Source: Trebonia sp963836195 (GTDB lineage: Bacteria > Actinomycetota > Actinomycetes > Streptosporangiales > Streptosporangiaceae). From it: a DNA stretch of 64,000 bases. Where the stretch lies: the NCBI GenBank assembly GCA_963836195.1, contig CAWIIX010000002.1:1-64000 (forward strand). Direction: 5' to 3'. A program made the translations under genes and the position numbers. Positions 31,335 through 40,049 of this stretch are shown in pieces. Under the pieces are notes generated by a model, which saw only the letters and a program-made list of their open reading frames with translations, had not been told where the DNA came from and ran no database searches. Numbering within the stretch: position 1 is the first letter of the stretch; each line of letters opens with the position of its first letter.

Positions 31335-31763
31335 GTGAGCGCGACCGCGCGCCAGGCGCAGGATGAACGCGGCCAAGCCGAGCGGCTCGGCATCAAACCG
31401 GGCCAGGTAGTACAGGAACTCGGCTATGACACCGATACCGATGAGCAGCTGCGCCAGGCGATCACGGCAGTCGAAGGCGTGGAGCTTGTCGATGAGGACT
31501 ACGAGGACGTAGTCGATGTGGTCCTCATGTGGTTTCGGGAGGAAGACGGAGACCTCGTTGACGCGCTGGTCGATGCCCTGACTCCACTGGCCGATGGGGG
31601 TTACATCTGGCTGCTCACCCCCAAAGCGGGCAGACCCGGACATGTCGAGCCGAGCGACATCGGGGAGGCGGCTCCAACCGCCGGCCTCGCCCAGACCTCG
31701 AGCGTGTCCGCCGCCCGAGATTGGTCAGGCTCGCGCCTGGTGGCGCCCAAGGCGCGCAGGTAG
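31335..31763 (+). CDS. DUF3052 family protein
   Basis: Small cytoplasmic protein of unknown function that is conserved in actinomycetes next to aceE. The core is ERLGIKPGQVVQELGYDTDT, then VVDVVLMWFREEDGDLVDALVDAL and GYIWLLTPKAGRPGHVEPSDI. GTG at 31335 has GGGGAGGA at 31321-31328, seven bases upstream, and is chosen over the upstream codon at 31296 that lies before that site. Product 142 residues. The last 35 residues look disordered. Confidence 0.85.
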   Translation: MSATARQAQDERGQAERLGIKPGQVVQELGYDTDTDEQLRQAITAVEGVELVDEDYEDVVDVVLMWFREEDGDLVDALVDALTPLADGGYIWLLTPKAGRPGHVEPSDIGEAAPTAGLAQTSSVSAARDWSGSRLVAPKARR

Positions 31764-31841
31764 CGGGTCGCCCCGGGCTGGGGCTTCCACAAGTCAAAAT
31801 CAGCCAAAGCGCGGTATCGAACGGACCGTGAGCGCTGTTTT

Positions 31842-31912
31842 CCCTTCGATGGCAGACTTAGGCGGGCAGCCGCCGACGCGGGGGTCTCCCGCGTCCACCA
31901 CCCTTTGAAGGG
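31842..31912 (+). promoter_or_regulatory. Candidate structured leader (three-way junction) of the peroxiredoxin gene
   Basis: The outer helix pairs 31842-31849 (CCCTTCGA) with 31905-31912 (TTGAAGGG), with one G-T pair. Inside it are two hairpins, GGCGG-gcag-CCGCC (31861-31874) and ACGCGGG-ggtct-CCCGCGT (31876-31894). The right strand of the outer helix contains GAAGGGA, the ribosome binding site of the gene that starts at 31921. Closing the helix would hide it. I do not recognise a known riboswitch class. Confidence 0.5.
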
Positions 31913-31920
31913 ACTCATGC

Positions 31921-32382
31921 ATGGCAGTTGAGATCGGGGACGTGGCCCCGGACTTCGAACTCCCCGACCAGCACGGCACGCCGGTGAAGCTGTCCAGCTT
32001 CCGCGGCGCCAAGAACGTGGTGCTGGTGTTCTACCCGCTGGCCTTCAGCCCTGTCTGCAGTGGCGAGCTGTGCGCCATGCGGGAGGACTTCCCCGAGGTC
32101 AGCGGCGACGACGTGGAGCTGCTCACGGTCTCGGTTGACTCCTTCTTCGCGCACAAGACCTGGGCCGAGCAGGAGAACTTCCAGTTCTCCCTGCTGGCCG
32201 ACTTCTGGCCGCACGGCGGGGTCGCCAAGGCCTACGGCGTCTTCGACTCCGACCGCGGCCTCGCCATCCGCGGCACCTTCGTCATCGACAAGGAGGGCGT
32301 CGTGCGCTGGAAGGTCGTCAACCCGATCCCCCAGGCCCGCGACATCGCCGACTACCAGAAGGCCCTCGCCGCGCTCGCCTAG
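31921..32382 (+). CDS. Peroxiredoxin, AhpE-like
   Basis: Thiol peroxidase that reduces hydrogen peroxide or organic peroxides. The peroxidatic site is visible as PLAFSPVCSGELCAMRED, with the reactive Cys at residue 46 and a second Cys at 51; typical AhpE proteins carry only the first. The C-terminal part (FVIDKEGVVRWKVVNPIPQARD) is normal. Length is 153 residues. The ATG is preceded by GAAGGGA, which lies in a predicted helix (see leader). The extra nearby Cys might act as a resolving residue, which is an inference. Confidence 0.92.
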   Translation: MAVEIGDVAPDFELPDQHGTPVKLSSFRGAKNVVLVFYPLAFSPVCSGELCAMREDFPEVSGDDVELLTVSVDSFFAHKTWAEQENFQFSLLADFWPHGGVAKAYGVFDSDRGLAIRGTFVIDKEGVVRWKVVNPIPQARDIADYQKALAALA

Positions 32383-32406
32383 ATAGATAGGTGCAGTTAG
32401 TAGGTC

Positions 32407-32504
32407 GCGGGAGCGCGAAGGTGCTTCCCGCGCTGTTCGGCCCCGCCAGAGAACACCACTCAGGCGGGGCCGAACGCGCGGTGGCGCACCTCACGCGCTC
32501 CCGC
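32407..32504. repeat. 98-base imperfect palindrome
   Basis: Nested arms: GCGGGAGCGCG (32407-32417) with CGCGCTCCCGC (32494-32504), GGTGC (32420-32424) with GCACC (32486-32490), and GTTCGGCCCCGCC (32435-32447) with GGCGGGGCCGAAC (32463-32475), around a 15-base loop. It begins 25 bases after the peroxiredoxin stop, so it may end that transcript, but it is far larger than a normal terminator. Confidence 0.65.
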
Positions 32505-32591
32505 TTCCTCATTTTCCGGGCCGGGCGTCCGGACCCGTCGCCTACGCCGCCAACCCCAACCGGTCTCGCGCACTCCTACGCCCGCTCACCG

Positions 32592-32605
32592 GATAACAGC
32601 AAGAA
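32592..32605 (+). repeat. Copy 4 of GATAACAGCAAGAA
   Basis: Exact copy to the left of the 32622-32671 palindrome; the next copy begins 103 bases further. Confidence 0.75.
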
Positions 32606-32621
32606 CCTGGGCGCTCCAGAA

Positions 32622-32671
32622 TTATTGTGCGACAAAACATTCGGAATACGTATTGAAACGTCGCACAATAA
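32622..32671. repeat. Long-loop palindrome bracketed by two repeat copies
   Basis: TTATTGTGCGAC (32622-32633) and GTCGCACAATAA (32660-32671) are perfect 12-bp arms around a 26-base loop containing the palindrome AATACGTATT. It is strikingly AT-rich for this genome. Both sides carry GATAACAGCAAGAA. Confidence 0.6.
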
Positions 32672-32694
32672 CTCCCTCCGTGCCCGCCGCGCCG

Positions 32695-32708
32695 GATAAC
32701 AGCAAGAA
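32695..32708 (+). repeat. Copy 5 of GATAACAGCAAGAA
   Basis: Exact copy to the right of the long-loop palindrome and just before the 42-base tandem repeats. Confidence 0.75.
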
Positions 32709-32741
32709 GCGCTCACGCGGCCGACGCCACCAAACCCACGA

Positions 32742-32888
32742 CCATGTCGCCGACGCCGTCGAACCCAAACCCACCCCGGACCTGTCGCCGACGCCAGCGA
32801 CACCGAACCCCCACCCCCGGGACCTGTCGCCGACGCCAGCGACACCGAACCCCCACCCCCGGGACCTGTCGCCGACGCCAGCGACACC
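32742..32888 (+). repeat. 42-base tandem repeat array
   Basis: Two identical 42-base units (32779-32820 and 32821-32862), then 26 bases of a third (to 32888); a diverged unit precedes them from about 32742. Each unit begins GACCTGTCGCCGACGCCAGC. The last unit pairs with the following GTCGCTGGCGCAGGTGACAGG stretch (32899-32919) as an imperfect inverted repeat. Confidence 0.8.
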
Positions 32889-32922
32889 AGTAGGCGCGGT
32901 CGCTGGCGCAGGTGACAGGCGC

Positions 32923-32956
32923 CGGACCCTGTCGATGGCGTAGCCGACAGGGTCCG
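32923..32956. repeat. 12-bp hairpin beside the tandem array
   Basis: CGGACCCTGTCG (32923-32934), a 10-base loop, CGACAGGGTCCG (32945-32956). The word CCTGTCG is shared with the tandem units, so this may be a derived copy. Confidence 0.55.
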
Positions 32957-32968
32957 AGCGGCCCGCGG

Positions 32969-33007
32969 CCGGAATTTCGGGCGCCACCACCACGCCCGAA
33001 ATTCCGG
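32969..33007. terminator. 15-bp hairpin with CCACCACCA loop after the beta-glucosidase gene
   Basis: CCGGAATTTCGGGCG (32969-32983), loop CCACCACCA, CGCCCGAAATTCCGG (32993-33007). It lies 24 bases past the beta-glucosidase stop on the minus strand. Its loop matches that of the palindrome at 60715-60760. Confidence 0.6.
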
Positions 33008-33031
33008 ATATTTCACGACATATGAGAGGTG

Positions 33032-34453
33032 CTAGACCGGCCACACGGCGGGCAGGGCCGGGATCGCGTTGTCGCGCGCCACCTCCGCCATGAAGGCCGC
33101 GCTGGCCTTCGGGATCCGCTGCTGGGTGGCGAAGTCCACGAACACGATCCCGAACCGCTTCTGGTACCCGTAACCCCACTCGAAGTTGTCGAGCAGCGAC
33201 CACACGTAGTAGCCCGCCAGGTTCGCCCCGTCCTTGATCGCGCGGGCGCAGGCGTCCAGGTGCAGGTGCAGGAACTTGACCCGCTCAAGGTCGTTGACCA
33301 TCCCGTTCGGGTCGACGTAGTCTTCGGCCGCGCAGCCGTTCTCGGTGATGTAAAGCGGCAGCCCCGGGGCGTCCTTGGAGACCCGCAGGAGCAGTTCGTA
33401 CAGCCCCTCCGGGTCGATCAGCCAGCCCATGTTGGTCTGCTCGAGGCCGTCGGGGTGGAATTCAACGACGTCGCCCGAGATCCCCTCCTGCGGCGACTTC
33501 TCGCCCCGGCGGAGGTTCGCCGGGTCGCCCGCCCGCAGGTGCACCGGCTGGTAGTAGTTCACGCCGAGGAAGTCGATCGGGGTGTTGATCGTCTCGAGGT
33601 CGCCGTCCAGGATCAGCTCGGCGGGCGGCAGCTGCGACGTCGGCGCGTGCTCTGGGTACCGCCCGAACAGGATCGGGTCGAGGAACATCCCGTTCTGGCT
33701 GGCGTCCGCGACCAGCCGCGCCTTCTCCAGGGCCTCGGCCGAGCCGCTGTCGTCGTTGGTGACCCGGATCGGGGTCAGGTTCAGCGTGATGCCGACTTCG
33801 GCCCCGGGCACGGTGGCGCGCAGCGCGGCCGCGGCCAGGCCGTGACCGAGCAGCAGGTGGTGCGTGGTCGCGGCCGCGGCCGCGTTGTCGCGCAGGCCCG
33901 GTGCGTGCACCCCGATGCGGTGCCCGTTGTGGGCCACCACCAGCGGCTCGTTCAGCGTGATCCAGCGCTTGACCCGGTCGCCCAGCGCCTCGCCGACGAC
34001 GGCGGCGTAGTCGGCCAGCCGCTGAGCCGTGTCCCGGGCCGCCCAGCCACCGAGGTCCTGCAGCGCCTGCGGGGTGTCCCAGTGAAACAGGGTCGCCGCC
34101 GGGGCGATCCCGCGCTCGCCGAGCGCGTCAAGCAGCCGCTTGTAGTAGTCGAGTCCAGCCTGGTTGACCTGCCCTGCGCCGTCCGGGATGATCCGCGGCC
34201 AGGAGATTGAGAACCGGTAGTCCATCAGCCCGAGCGAGCGCAGCAGGTCGGCGTCCTCCGGGTAACGGTGGTAGGAGTCGCAGGCGATGTCACCGGTGTC
34301 GCCGCCGCGGACTTTGCCGGGCGTGTGACTGAAGGTGTCCCAGACGGAAGGGCCTCGCCCGTCGACGTCGGTGGCGCCCTCGATCTGGTACGCGGCGGTG
34401 GCCGCGCCCCAGGTAAACCCGGCCGGGAAGCCAAGTTTCGTGACATTGGTCAT
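33032..34453 (-). CDS. Beta-glucosidase, glycoside hydrolase family 1
   Basis: Retaining beta-glycosidase, cytoplasmic because no signal peptide is present. The acid/base Glu is E169 in WITLNEP and the nucleophile is E371 in PLYITENG. Substrate-binding QIEGA is near residue 23. It is 473 residues long, full family length. The ATG at 34453 has GGAGG six bases upstream, so the longer open frame is not used. It is transcribed away from a LacI regulator, with two operators in the shared gap. Its probable substrate is cellobiose or another beta-glucoside taken up by the adjacent ABC system. Confidence 0.93.
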   Translation of the reverse strand: MTNVTKLGFPAGFTWGAATAAYQIEGATDVDGRGPSVWDTFSHTPGKVRGGDTGDIACDSYHRYPEDADLLRSLGLMDYRFSISWPRIIPDGAGQVNQAGLDYYKRLLDALGERGIAPAATLFHWDTPQALQDLGGWAARDTAQRLADYAAVVGEALGDRVKRWITLNEPLVVAHNGHRIGVHAPGLRDNAAAAATTHHLLLGHGLAAAALRATVPGAEVGITLNLTPIRVTNDDSGSAEALEKARLVADASQNGMFLDPILFGRYPEHAPTSQLPPAELILDGDLETINTPIDFLGVNYYQPVHLRAGDPANLRRGEKSPQEGISGDVVEFHPDGLEQTNMGWLIDPEGLYELLLRVSKDAPGLPLYITENGCAAEDYVDPNGMVNDLERVKFLHLHLDACARAIKDGANLAGYYVWSLLDNFEWGYGYQKRFGIVFVDFATQQRIPKASAAFMAEVARDNAIPALPAVWPV

Positions 34454-34490
34454 GTTTTCCTCCTTGACGGGACCCATAGCGGGGTCTAGC

Positions 34491-34525
34491 GTAAGCGCTT
34501 ACATCATTGGTTGTAAACGCTTACA
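34491..34525. promoter_or_regulatory. Two LacI-type operators
   Basis: GTAAGCGCTTAC is a perfect 12-bp palindrome at 34491-34502; TGTAAACGCTTACA at 34512-34525 is the same site with one asymmetric position. The centres are 22 bases apart, about two helical turns. The central CG and spacing are as expected for a LacI-family dimer, and both divergent genes would be controlled from here. Confidence 0.8.
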
Positions 34526-34543
34526 TTTCGGACAGGTGGCAAC

Positions 34544-35677
34544 GTGGTTACGCTCTATGACGTGGCGCGCCAGGCGGGAGTGTCCATCGCTACCGTCTCT
34601 CGGGTGCTTCACGGGCAGGAGCCGGTGCGCGAGTCCACCAGAGACCGGGTGCGGGCCGCGATCAAGGAACTCGGCTACGTCCCCGACGGCGCCGCTCAGT
34701 CGCTCGCCCGGAGCCGCAAGGACGTTATCGGGCTGGTCTGCGTGGAGCACACCGGGCTCAACCCGAACCAGTACGACATCGAGTCGATGAGCCTGCTCTT
34801 CTACGACGAGGTGATGCGCGGCGTCGAGGCGCTCATCCGCGAGCGCCACTGGTCGCTGCTCATCACCTACCTGCGCGAGGACGAGAATCCCGGGGCCACG
34901 CCTCAGGAGGACGAGCCCGTGCTGCCCCGCCTGCAGGCGCTGTCGGGCAAGGTCGACGGGCTGCTGATCGGCGAGGGCGTGGTCCCCGCGACCGCGTTGG
35001 CCCGGCTCGCCCGGCGGCTGCCGGTGGTGGTGGTGGCGGGCGATGCGGGGCTGCACGGCGTCGACGTCGTGGCGGCCGACAACTGGTCGGGCGCGTACGC
35101 GCTGGTGCGCCATCTGCTTATCGAGCACGGTCGGCGTCGGCTCTACCACGTCGACGGGCCGCCGTCGGCGCCCGACGCGAAGACCCGGCGGCTGGCGATG
35201 CAGGCGGTCATCGCCTCGACGCCGGGCGCCCGGCTGGTCGGGGCCCACAGCGGGCGATTCAGCGTGAAGAGCGGCGAGGCGGCGGCGGAGCAGATGCTGG
35301 CCGACTTCAGCGGAGGCGGCCCGGACCGCGAACTGCCCGACGCCATCGTCTGCTCGAACGACCAGATGGCCATCGGCGTCCTGCGCACGCTAGCGGCCCG
35401 AGGGATCCGGGTGCCGGAAGATGTCGCTCTTGTCGGTTTTGATGACATATATCCTGCAACATTGTGCGACCCGCCGCTGACCACGGTTCGTCAGCCGATC
35501 CGTGGCATCGGCGAGCGCGCCTGCGAGCAGCTGATCGAGCGAATCGCCAACCCGACGCTGCGGCCCTCGGTTGAACTGCTCCCCACCGAGCTCGTCATCC
35601 GGTCCAGCTGCGGCTGCCCGCCCGGCACGGTGGTGCGCAAGCTGGTGGAGACCATCGGCCCGGCGGACTCCCCATGA
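34544..35677 (+). CDS. LacI-family transcriptional regulator
   Basis: Sugar-responsive repressor. The helix-turn-helix is TLYDVARQAGVSIATVSRVL at residues 3-22, with the hinge helix AAQSLARSRK near residue 48. A periplasmic-binding-protein-like sensor follows and ends near residue 350. GTG start at 34544 lies 18 bases past the second operator, consistent with autoregulation. The gene is divergent from the beta-glucosidase and just upstream of the second ABC importer, so it probably represses both in the absence of a beta-glucoside. Confidence 0.92.
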   Translation: MVTLYDVARQAGVSIATVSRVLHGQEPVRESTRDRVRAAIKELGYVPDGAAQSLARSRKDVIGLVCVEHTGLNPNQYDIESMSLLFYDEVMRGVEALIRERHWSLLITYLREDENPGATPQEDEPVLPRLQALSGKVDGLLIGEGVVPATALARLARRLPVVVVAGDAGLHGVDVVAADNWSGAYALVRHLLIEHGRRRLYHVDGPPSAPDAKTRRLAMQAVIASTPGARLVGAHSGRFSVKSGEAAAEQMLADFSGGGPDRELPDAIVCSNDQMAIGVLRTLAARGIRVPEDVALVGFDDIYPATLCDPPLTTVRQPIRGIGERACEQLIERIANPTLRPSVELLPTELVIRSSCGCPPGTVVRKLVETIGPADSP

Positions 35678-35771
35678 ACCAACAACAGCCGACGGCCAGA
35701 CATCAGGCGGCCGGACATCCGAACCAAGAGTCAACTAACGACCCGATTAAAAGAAAGGTAGGTGGAAGGGG

Positions 35772-36761
35772 ATGACGTACCTACTCCGCCGCCTCGCCTT
35801 CTACCTGGTAGCGGCGTGGGTGGCGATCACCCTCAACTTCTTCATCCCGCGCGCGGTACCGGGTAACCCGGCCGAGATCATCTTGTCCAAGTACCCAGAC
35901 CTGACCCCACAAGCCTACAAGGCGCTTGAGCAGATGATCGGCGGCGTCGTCGGGACGGGCTCGCTCTGGTCGCAGTACCTGCACTACTGGAGCAATGTCT
36001 TCCACTTCAACTTCGGAGTGGACCTCGCCAACTACCCGACGCCCGTCTCCCAGATCCTGGACCAGGCGATCCCGTGGACGCTGATCCTGGTCGGCAGCGC
36101 GACGGTGATCGCCTTCGCGATCGGCACCGGGCTCGGCATCCTGGCCGGCTGGCGGCACGGCGGCTGGCTCGACCGCTCGCTCCCGGTCTGGATGTTCTTC
36201 CAGGCCGCGCCGTACTTCTTCATCGCCCTCGTGCTGGTCGACTTCTTCGCCATCGAGCACCACTGGCTGCCGGTCGGCCAGGGCTTCAACGGGCAGGTGA
36301 CGTCGCCCGGCTGGACCTGGGCGTTCATCTCCAACGCGCTCGAGCACTCGATCCTTCCGGCCTTCACCATCGTGCTGACCTCGGTGGCCGGCTGGATGCT
36401 GCAGATGCGCAACGTCATGATCACGACGATCAGCGAGGACTACGTGATCGCCGCGCAGGCCAAGGGGCTGTCCAAGCGCAGGGTCATCTTCACCTACGCG
36501 GCCCGCAACGCCCTGCTCCCGCAGCTGCAGGGGTTCGGCCTGGCGCTCGGCTTCGTGGTCTCCGGCGCCCTGATCATGGAGATCGTCTTCTCCTACCCGG
36601 GCATCGGCTACCTGCTGCTTGAGGCCGTGCAGAACAAGGACTTCCCCCTCATGCAGGCGATCTTCCTCGTCATCACGTTCGCGGTGCTGGTCGCCAACCT
36701 GGTCGTCGACCTGATCATCGTCTTCTTCGACCCGCGGGCCCGTACCCGGGAGGCAGCGTAA
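35772..36761 (+). CDS. Oligosaccharide/peptide ABC permease, DppB type
   Basis: First membrane subunit of the second Opp-type importer. It opens with the DppB helix RRLAFYLVAAWVAITLNFFIP, has a large outer loop and the coupling motif DYVIAAQAKGLSKRRV near residue 225. GGAAGGGG precedes the ATG. The stop overlaps the next start (TAATG). Location beside a GH1 enzyme and LacI regulator suggests uptake of beta-linked oligosaccharides; family 5 systems include both peptide and oligosaccharide importers. Confidence 0.9.
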   Translation: MTYLLRRLAFYLVAAWVAITLNFFIPRAVPGNPAEIILSKYPDLTPQAYKALEQMIGGVVGTGSLWSQYLHYWSNVFHFNFGVDLANYPTPVSQILDQAIPWTLILVGSATVIAFAIGTGLGILAGWRHGGWLDRSLPVWMFFQAAPYFFIALVLVDFFAIEHHWLPVGQGFNGQVTSPGWTWAFISNALEHSILPAFTIVLTSVAGWMLQMRNVMITTISEDYVIAAQAKGLSKRRVIFTYAARNALLPQLQGFGLALGFVVSGALIMEIVFSYPGIGYLLLEAVQNKDFPLMQAIFLVITFAVLVANLVVDLIIVFFDPRARTREAA

Positions 36762-37759
36762 TGAAAAGCCTGGCGAACATCTGGCGGAACCTGCCGCTGA
36801 AGGCCAAGATCGGCGTCGGCCTGCTGGGCTTCTTCATCCTCGCCGCGATCATCGGACCGATGGTCCAGCCGTATGACCCGAATGCTCAGACGCCCCTGAC
36901 GATGGCCGCGCCGTCCGCGCAGCACTGGTTCGGGACCACGCAGACGGGGCAGGACATCCTGTCCCAGGTGCTGACGGGCATCCGGCTGACGCTCGAGCTG
37001 GCCCTGGCGGTGGGCGTGATCGTCACGGTGGTATCCGTGCTCGTCGGGGTCACGTCCGCGTTCCTCGGCGGGATCTGGGACGACGTGCTCTCCCTCATCA
37101 CCAACGTGTTCCTGGTGCTCCCGCCGCTGCCGCTGCTGATCGTTCTGCTCGGCTACCTGTCGCAGCAGGGTCAGACCCCCACCATCATCGTGCTGTCCCT
37201 CCTCGGCTGGCCGTGGGGCGCGCGGGTGATCCGGGCGCAGACGCTGGCGATCCGGGGCCGCGACTTCATCGACGCGTCCCGGGAGAGCGGCGAGAAGAAC
37301 TGGCGCATCATCGTCTTCGAGCTCATCCCCAATGAGATCTCGCTCATCGCCGCCAGCTTCGTCAACACGGTGCTCTACGCGATCGGCGCCTCGGTCGCAC
37401 TGGCCTTCGTCGGCCTCACCAACGTCAACTCCTGGTCGCTCGGCACCATCCTCTTCTGGGCCCAGACCGACAGCGCGCTGCAGTCCGCCGCGTGGTGGTG
37501 GTTCGTCCCCGCGGGCCTCGCGGTGGCGCTCATCGGCACCTCCCTGGTGCTGCTCAACAGCGGCCTCGACGAGCTCGGCAGCCCCCGGCTGCGGGCGACT
37601 CGCGGCACGGCGAAGGTCGCCGGGCACAGGATCTGGCCGACCGACCCGACCCCGGTGCTCGCGCAGCTCCAGGCGAGCCGCGGTCGTATCGGATCGTTCC
37701 TCTACTCCTTCTCGCGCCGCTCAATGCTTGAAGGAAACGCAGCCGGGGGTGACCTGTAA
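36761..37759 (+). CDS. Oligosaccharide/peptide ABC permease, DppC type
   Basis: Second membrane subunit. It has an N-terminal helix (KIGVGLLGFFILAAIIGPMV), the DppC-type loop WFGTTQTGQDILSQVLTG, and the coupling region RDFIDASRESGEKNWRI. The C-terminal 60 residues are a cytoplasmic basic tail. It starts on the last base of the upstream gene and is followed at once by the ATPase gene, so the four subunit genes are tightly coupled. Confidence 0.9.
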   Translation: MKSLANIWRNLPLKAKIGVGLLGFFILAAIIGPMVQPYDPNAQTPLTMAAPSAQHWFGTTQTGQDILSQVLTGIRLTLELALAVGVIVTVVSVLVGVTSAFLGGIWDDVLSLITNVFLVLPPLPLLIVLLGYLSQQGQTPTIIVLSLLGWPWGARVIRAQTLAIRGRDFIDASRESGEKNWRIIVFELIPNEISLIAASFVNTVLYAIGASVALAFVGLTNVNSWSLGTILFWAQTDSALQSAAWWWFVPAGLAVALIGTSLVLLNSGLDELGSPRLRATRGTAKVAGHRIWPTDPTPVLAQLQASRGRIGSFLYSFSRRSMLEGNAAGGDL

Positions 37760-38817
<1,058 letters not shown>

Positions 38818-38821
<4 letters not shown>

Positions 38822-39981
38822 CCGAGCCCATTGCCAACGTGCCTGCCGCCGCCGGCGGCCTGGCCCCGGTCGAGCCGGCCGTCACCGGCCAGTCCGCCGC
38901 CCCGGCCGTCAACGCGACCGCCGATCAGGTGGGCGAGCCGGCCGTCGTCGAGTCGGTCGCCGCGTCCCGCGGGCCGCTCGCCATGGAGGCGGTCGGCCTG
39001 AACAAGGTCTTCAAGCTCGGCCGGGGCGCGGTCCTGCAGGCGGTGCGCGACGTCTCCTTCAACCTGTACCAGGGCGCGGTGATCGCGCTGGTGGGGGAGA
39101 GCGGCTCCGGCAAGTCCACGGTCGCCAAGCTGCTGGCCGGCCAGGAGCGGCCGACCAGCGGGCAGGTCATCGTGGACGGCAAGCCGATCGACGTGCGCAA
39201 CACCCGCTCGTTCCGCGCGTACAAGAGCACGGTGCAGTACGTCTTCCAGGACCCGTTCAGCTCGCTGAACCCGGTGCACACGGTCGGCTACGACCTCACC
39301 CGCCCGGTCCGGCTGCACCAGCCCGGGGTCAAGGACGTCCCCGCCGCCGTGACCGCCCTGCTCGAGCAGGTCCGGCTGACCCCGGCGGCCCAGTTCGTGG
39401 TGAAGTACCCGCACGAGCTGTCCGGCGGCCAGCGGCAGCGGGTCTCGTTCGCCCGGGCCCTCGCCGCTCAGCCGACGGTGCTGCTGGCCGACGAGCCGGT
39501 ATCCATGCTCGACGTCTCCATCCGCCTGGAGATGCTCAATCTTCTCGACGATCTGCGCACCAGGCTCTCCCTGGCGCTGCTCTACATCACGCACGACATC
39601 GCGTCCGCGCGCTACTTCGCGGACGAGGTGCTGGTGATGTACGGCGGCCAGATCGTCGAGCGCGGGCCGGCCGAGGATGTCACCCAGCATCCCGCCCACC
39701 CGTACACCCAGCTCCTCATCGCCTCCGCCCCCGATCCCGACAACCTGGGCAGCTCGCTCAGGGCAGGAAATGTCGTGGTCGGACCGGGCGGTGCGATTGC
39801 GGGGAAGGCCGGGAACGTCGGCCCGGCCCAAGTCGGCTGTCCGTTCAGCAACCGCTGTCCGATCGCCGAAGACAAATGCCGGCGGGAAAACCCCGCCCTT
39901 CAGTTGCTGACACCCGTCCGTGCGGCGGCGTGCTGGCGACTGGATGTAGCCGCCTCGCCAGTGGCGAGCGGCTCGATCTGA
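38818..39981 (+). CDS. Oligosaccharide/peptide ABC ATPase, OppF type
   Basis: Second ATPase, 387 residues. Walker A GESGSGKS is at 93-100, SGGQRQRVSFARALA near 200 and Walker B VLLADEPV near 222. The tail carries CPFSNRCPIAEDKC. Unusual: about 50 extra N-terminal residues that are Ala/Pro/Val-rich and unlike the ATPase core, probably disordered. The ATG at 38818 follows CAGGAAGGGG and overlaps the upstream stop, which supports the extension being translated. Confidence 0.9.
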
Positions 39982-40049
39982 AACCGGGTCATTCAATCAA
40001 GGGAAAGCTCTCCTTTCAATCGCATCACCCTCGGAAGGAAAGGTCAAAG

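Larger units (their letters stand above)
32383..33031. other. Long convergent intergenic region packed with palindromes and repeats
   Basis: About 650 bases between the stops of the peroxiredoxin (plus) and beta-glucosidase (minus) genes. No credible gene is present; the open frames here have repeat-derived Pro/Arg-rich translations. It contains a 98-base imperfect palindrome, two copies of GATAACAGCAAGAA around a long-loop palindrome, a 42-base tandem repeat and two more perfect hairpins, each listed separately. Confidence 0.75.

Noticed and set aside
31775..31912. tRNA gene between the DUF3052 and peroxiredoxin genes
   Set aside because: Several stems are present, but there is no GGTTC-type T-arm, acceptor pairing or anticodon arm layout.
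32742..32888. 42-base units as a CRISPR array or as a repeat protein gene
   Set aside because: Units are directly adjacent without spacers, and the open frames through them have no start signal and only Pro/Thr-rich repeat translation.
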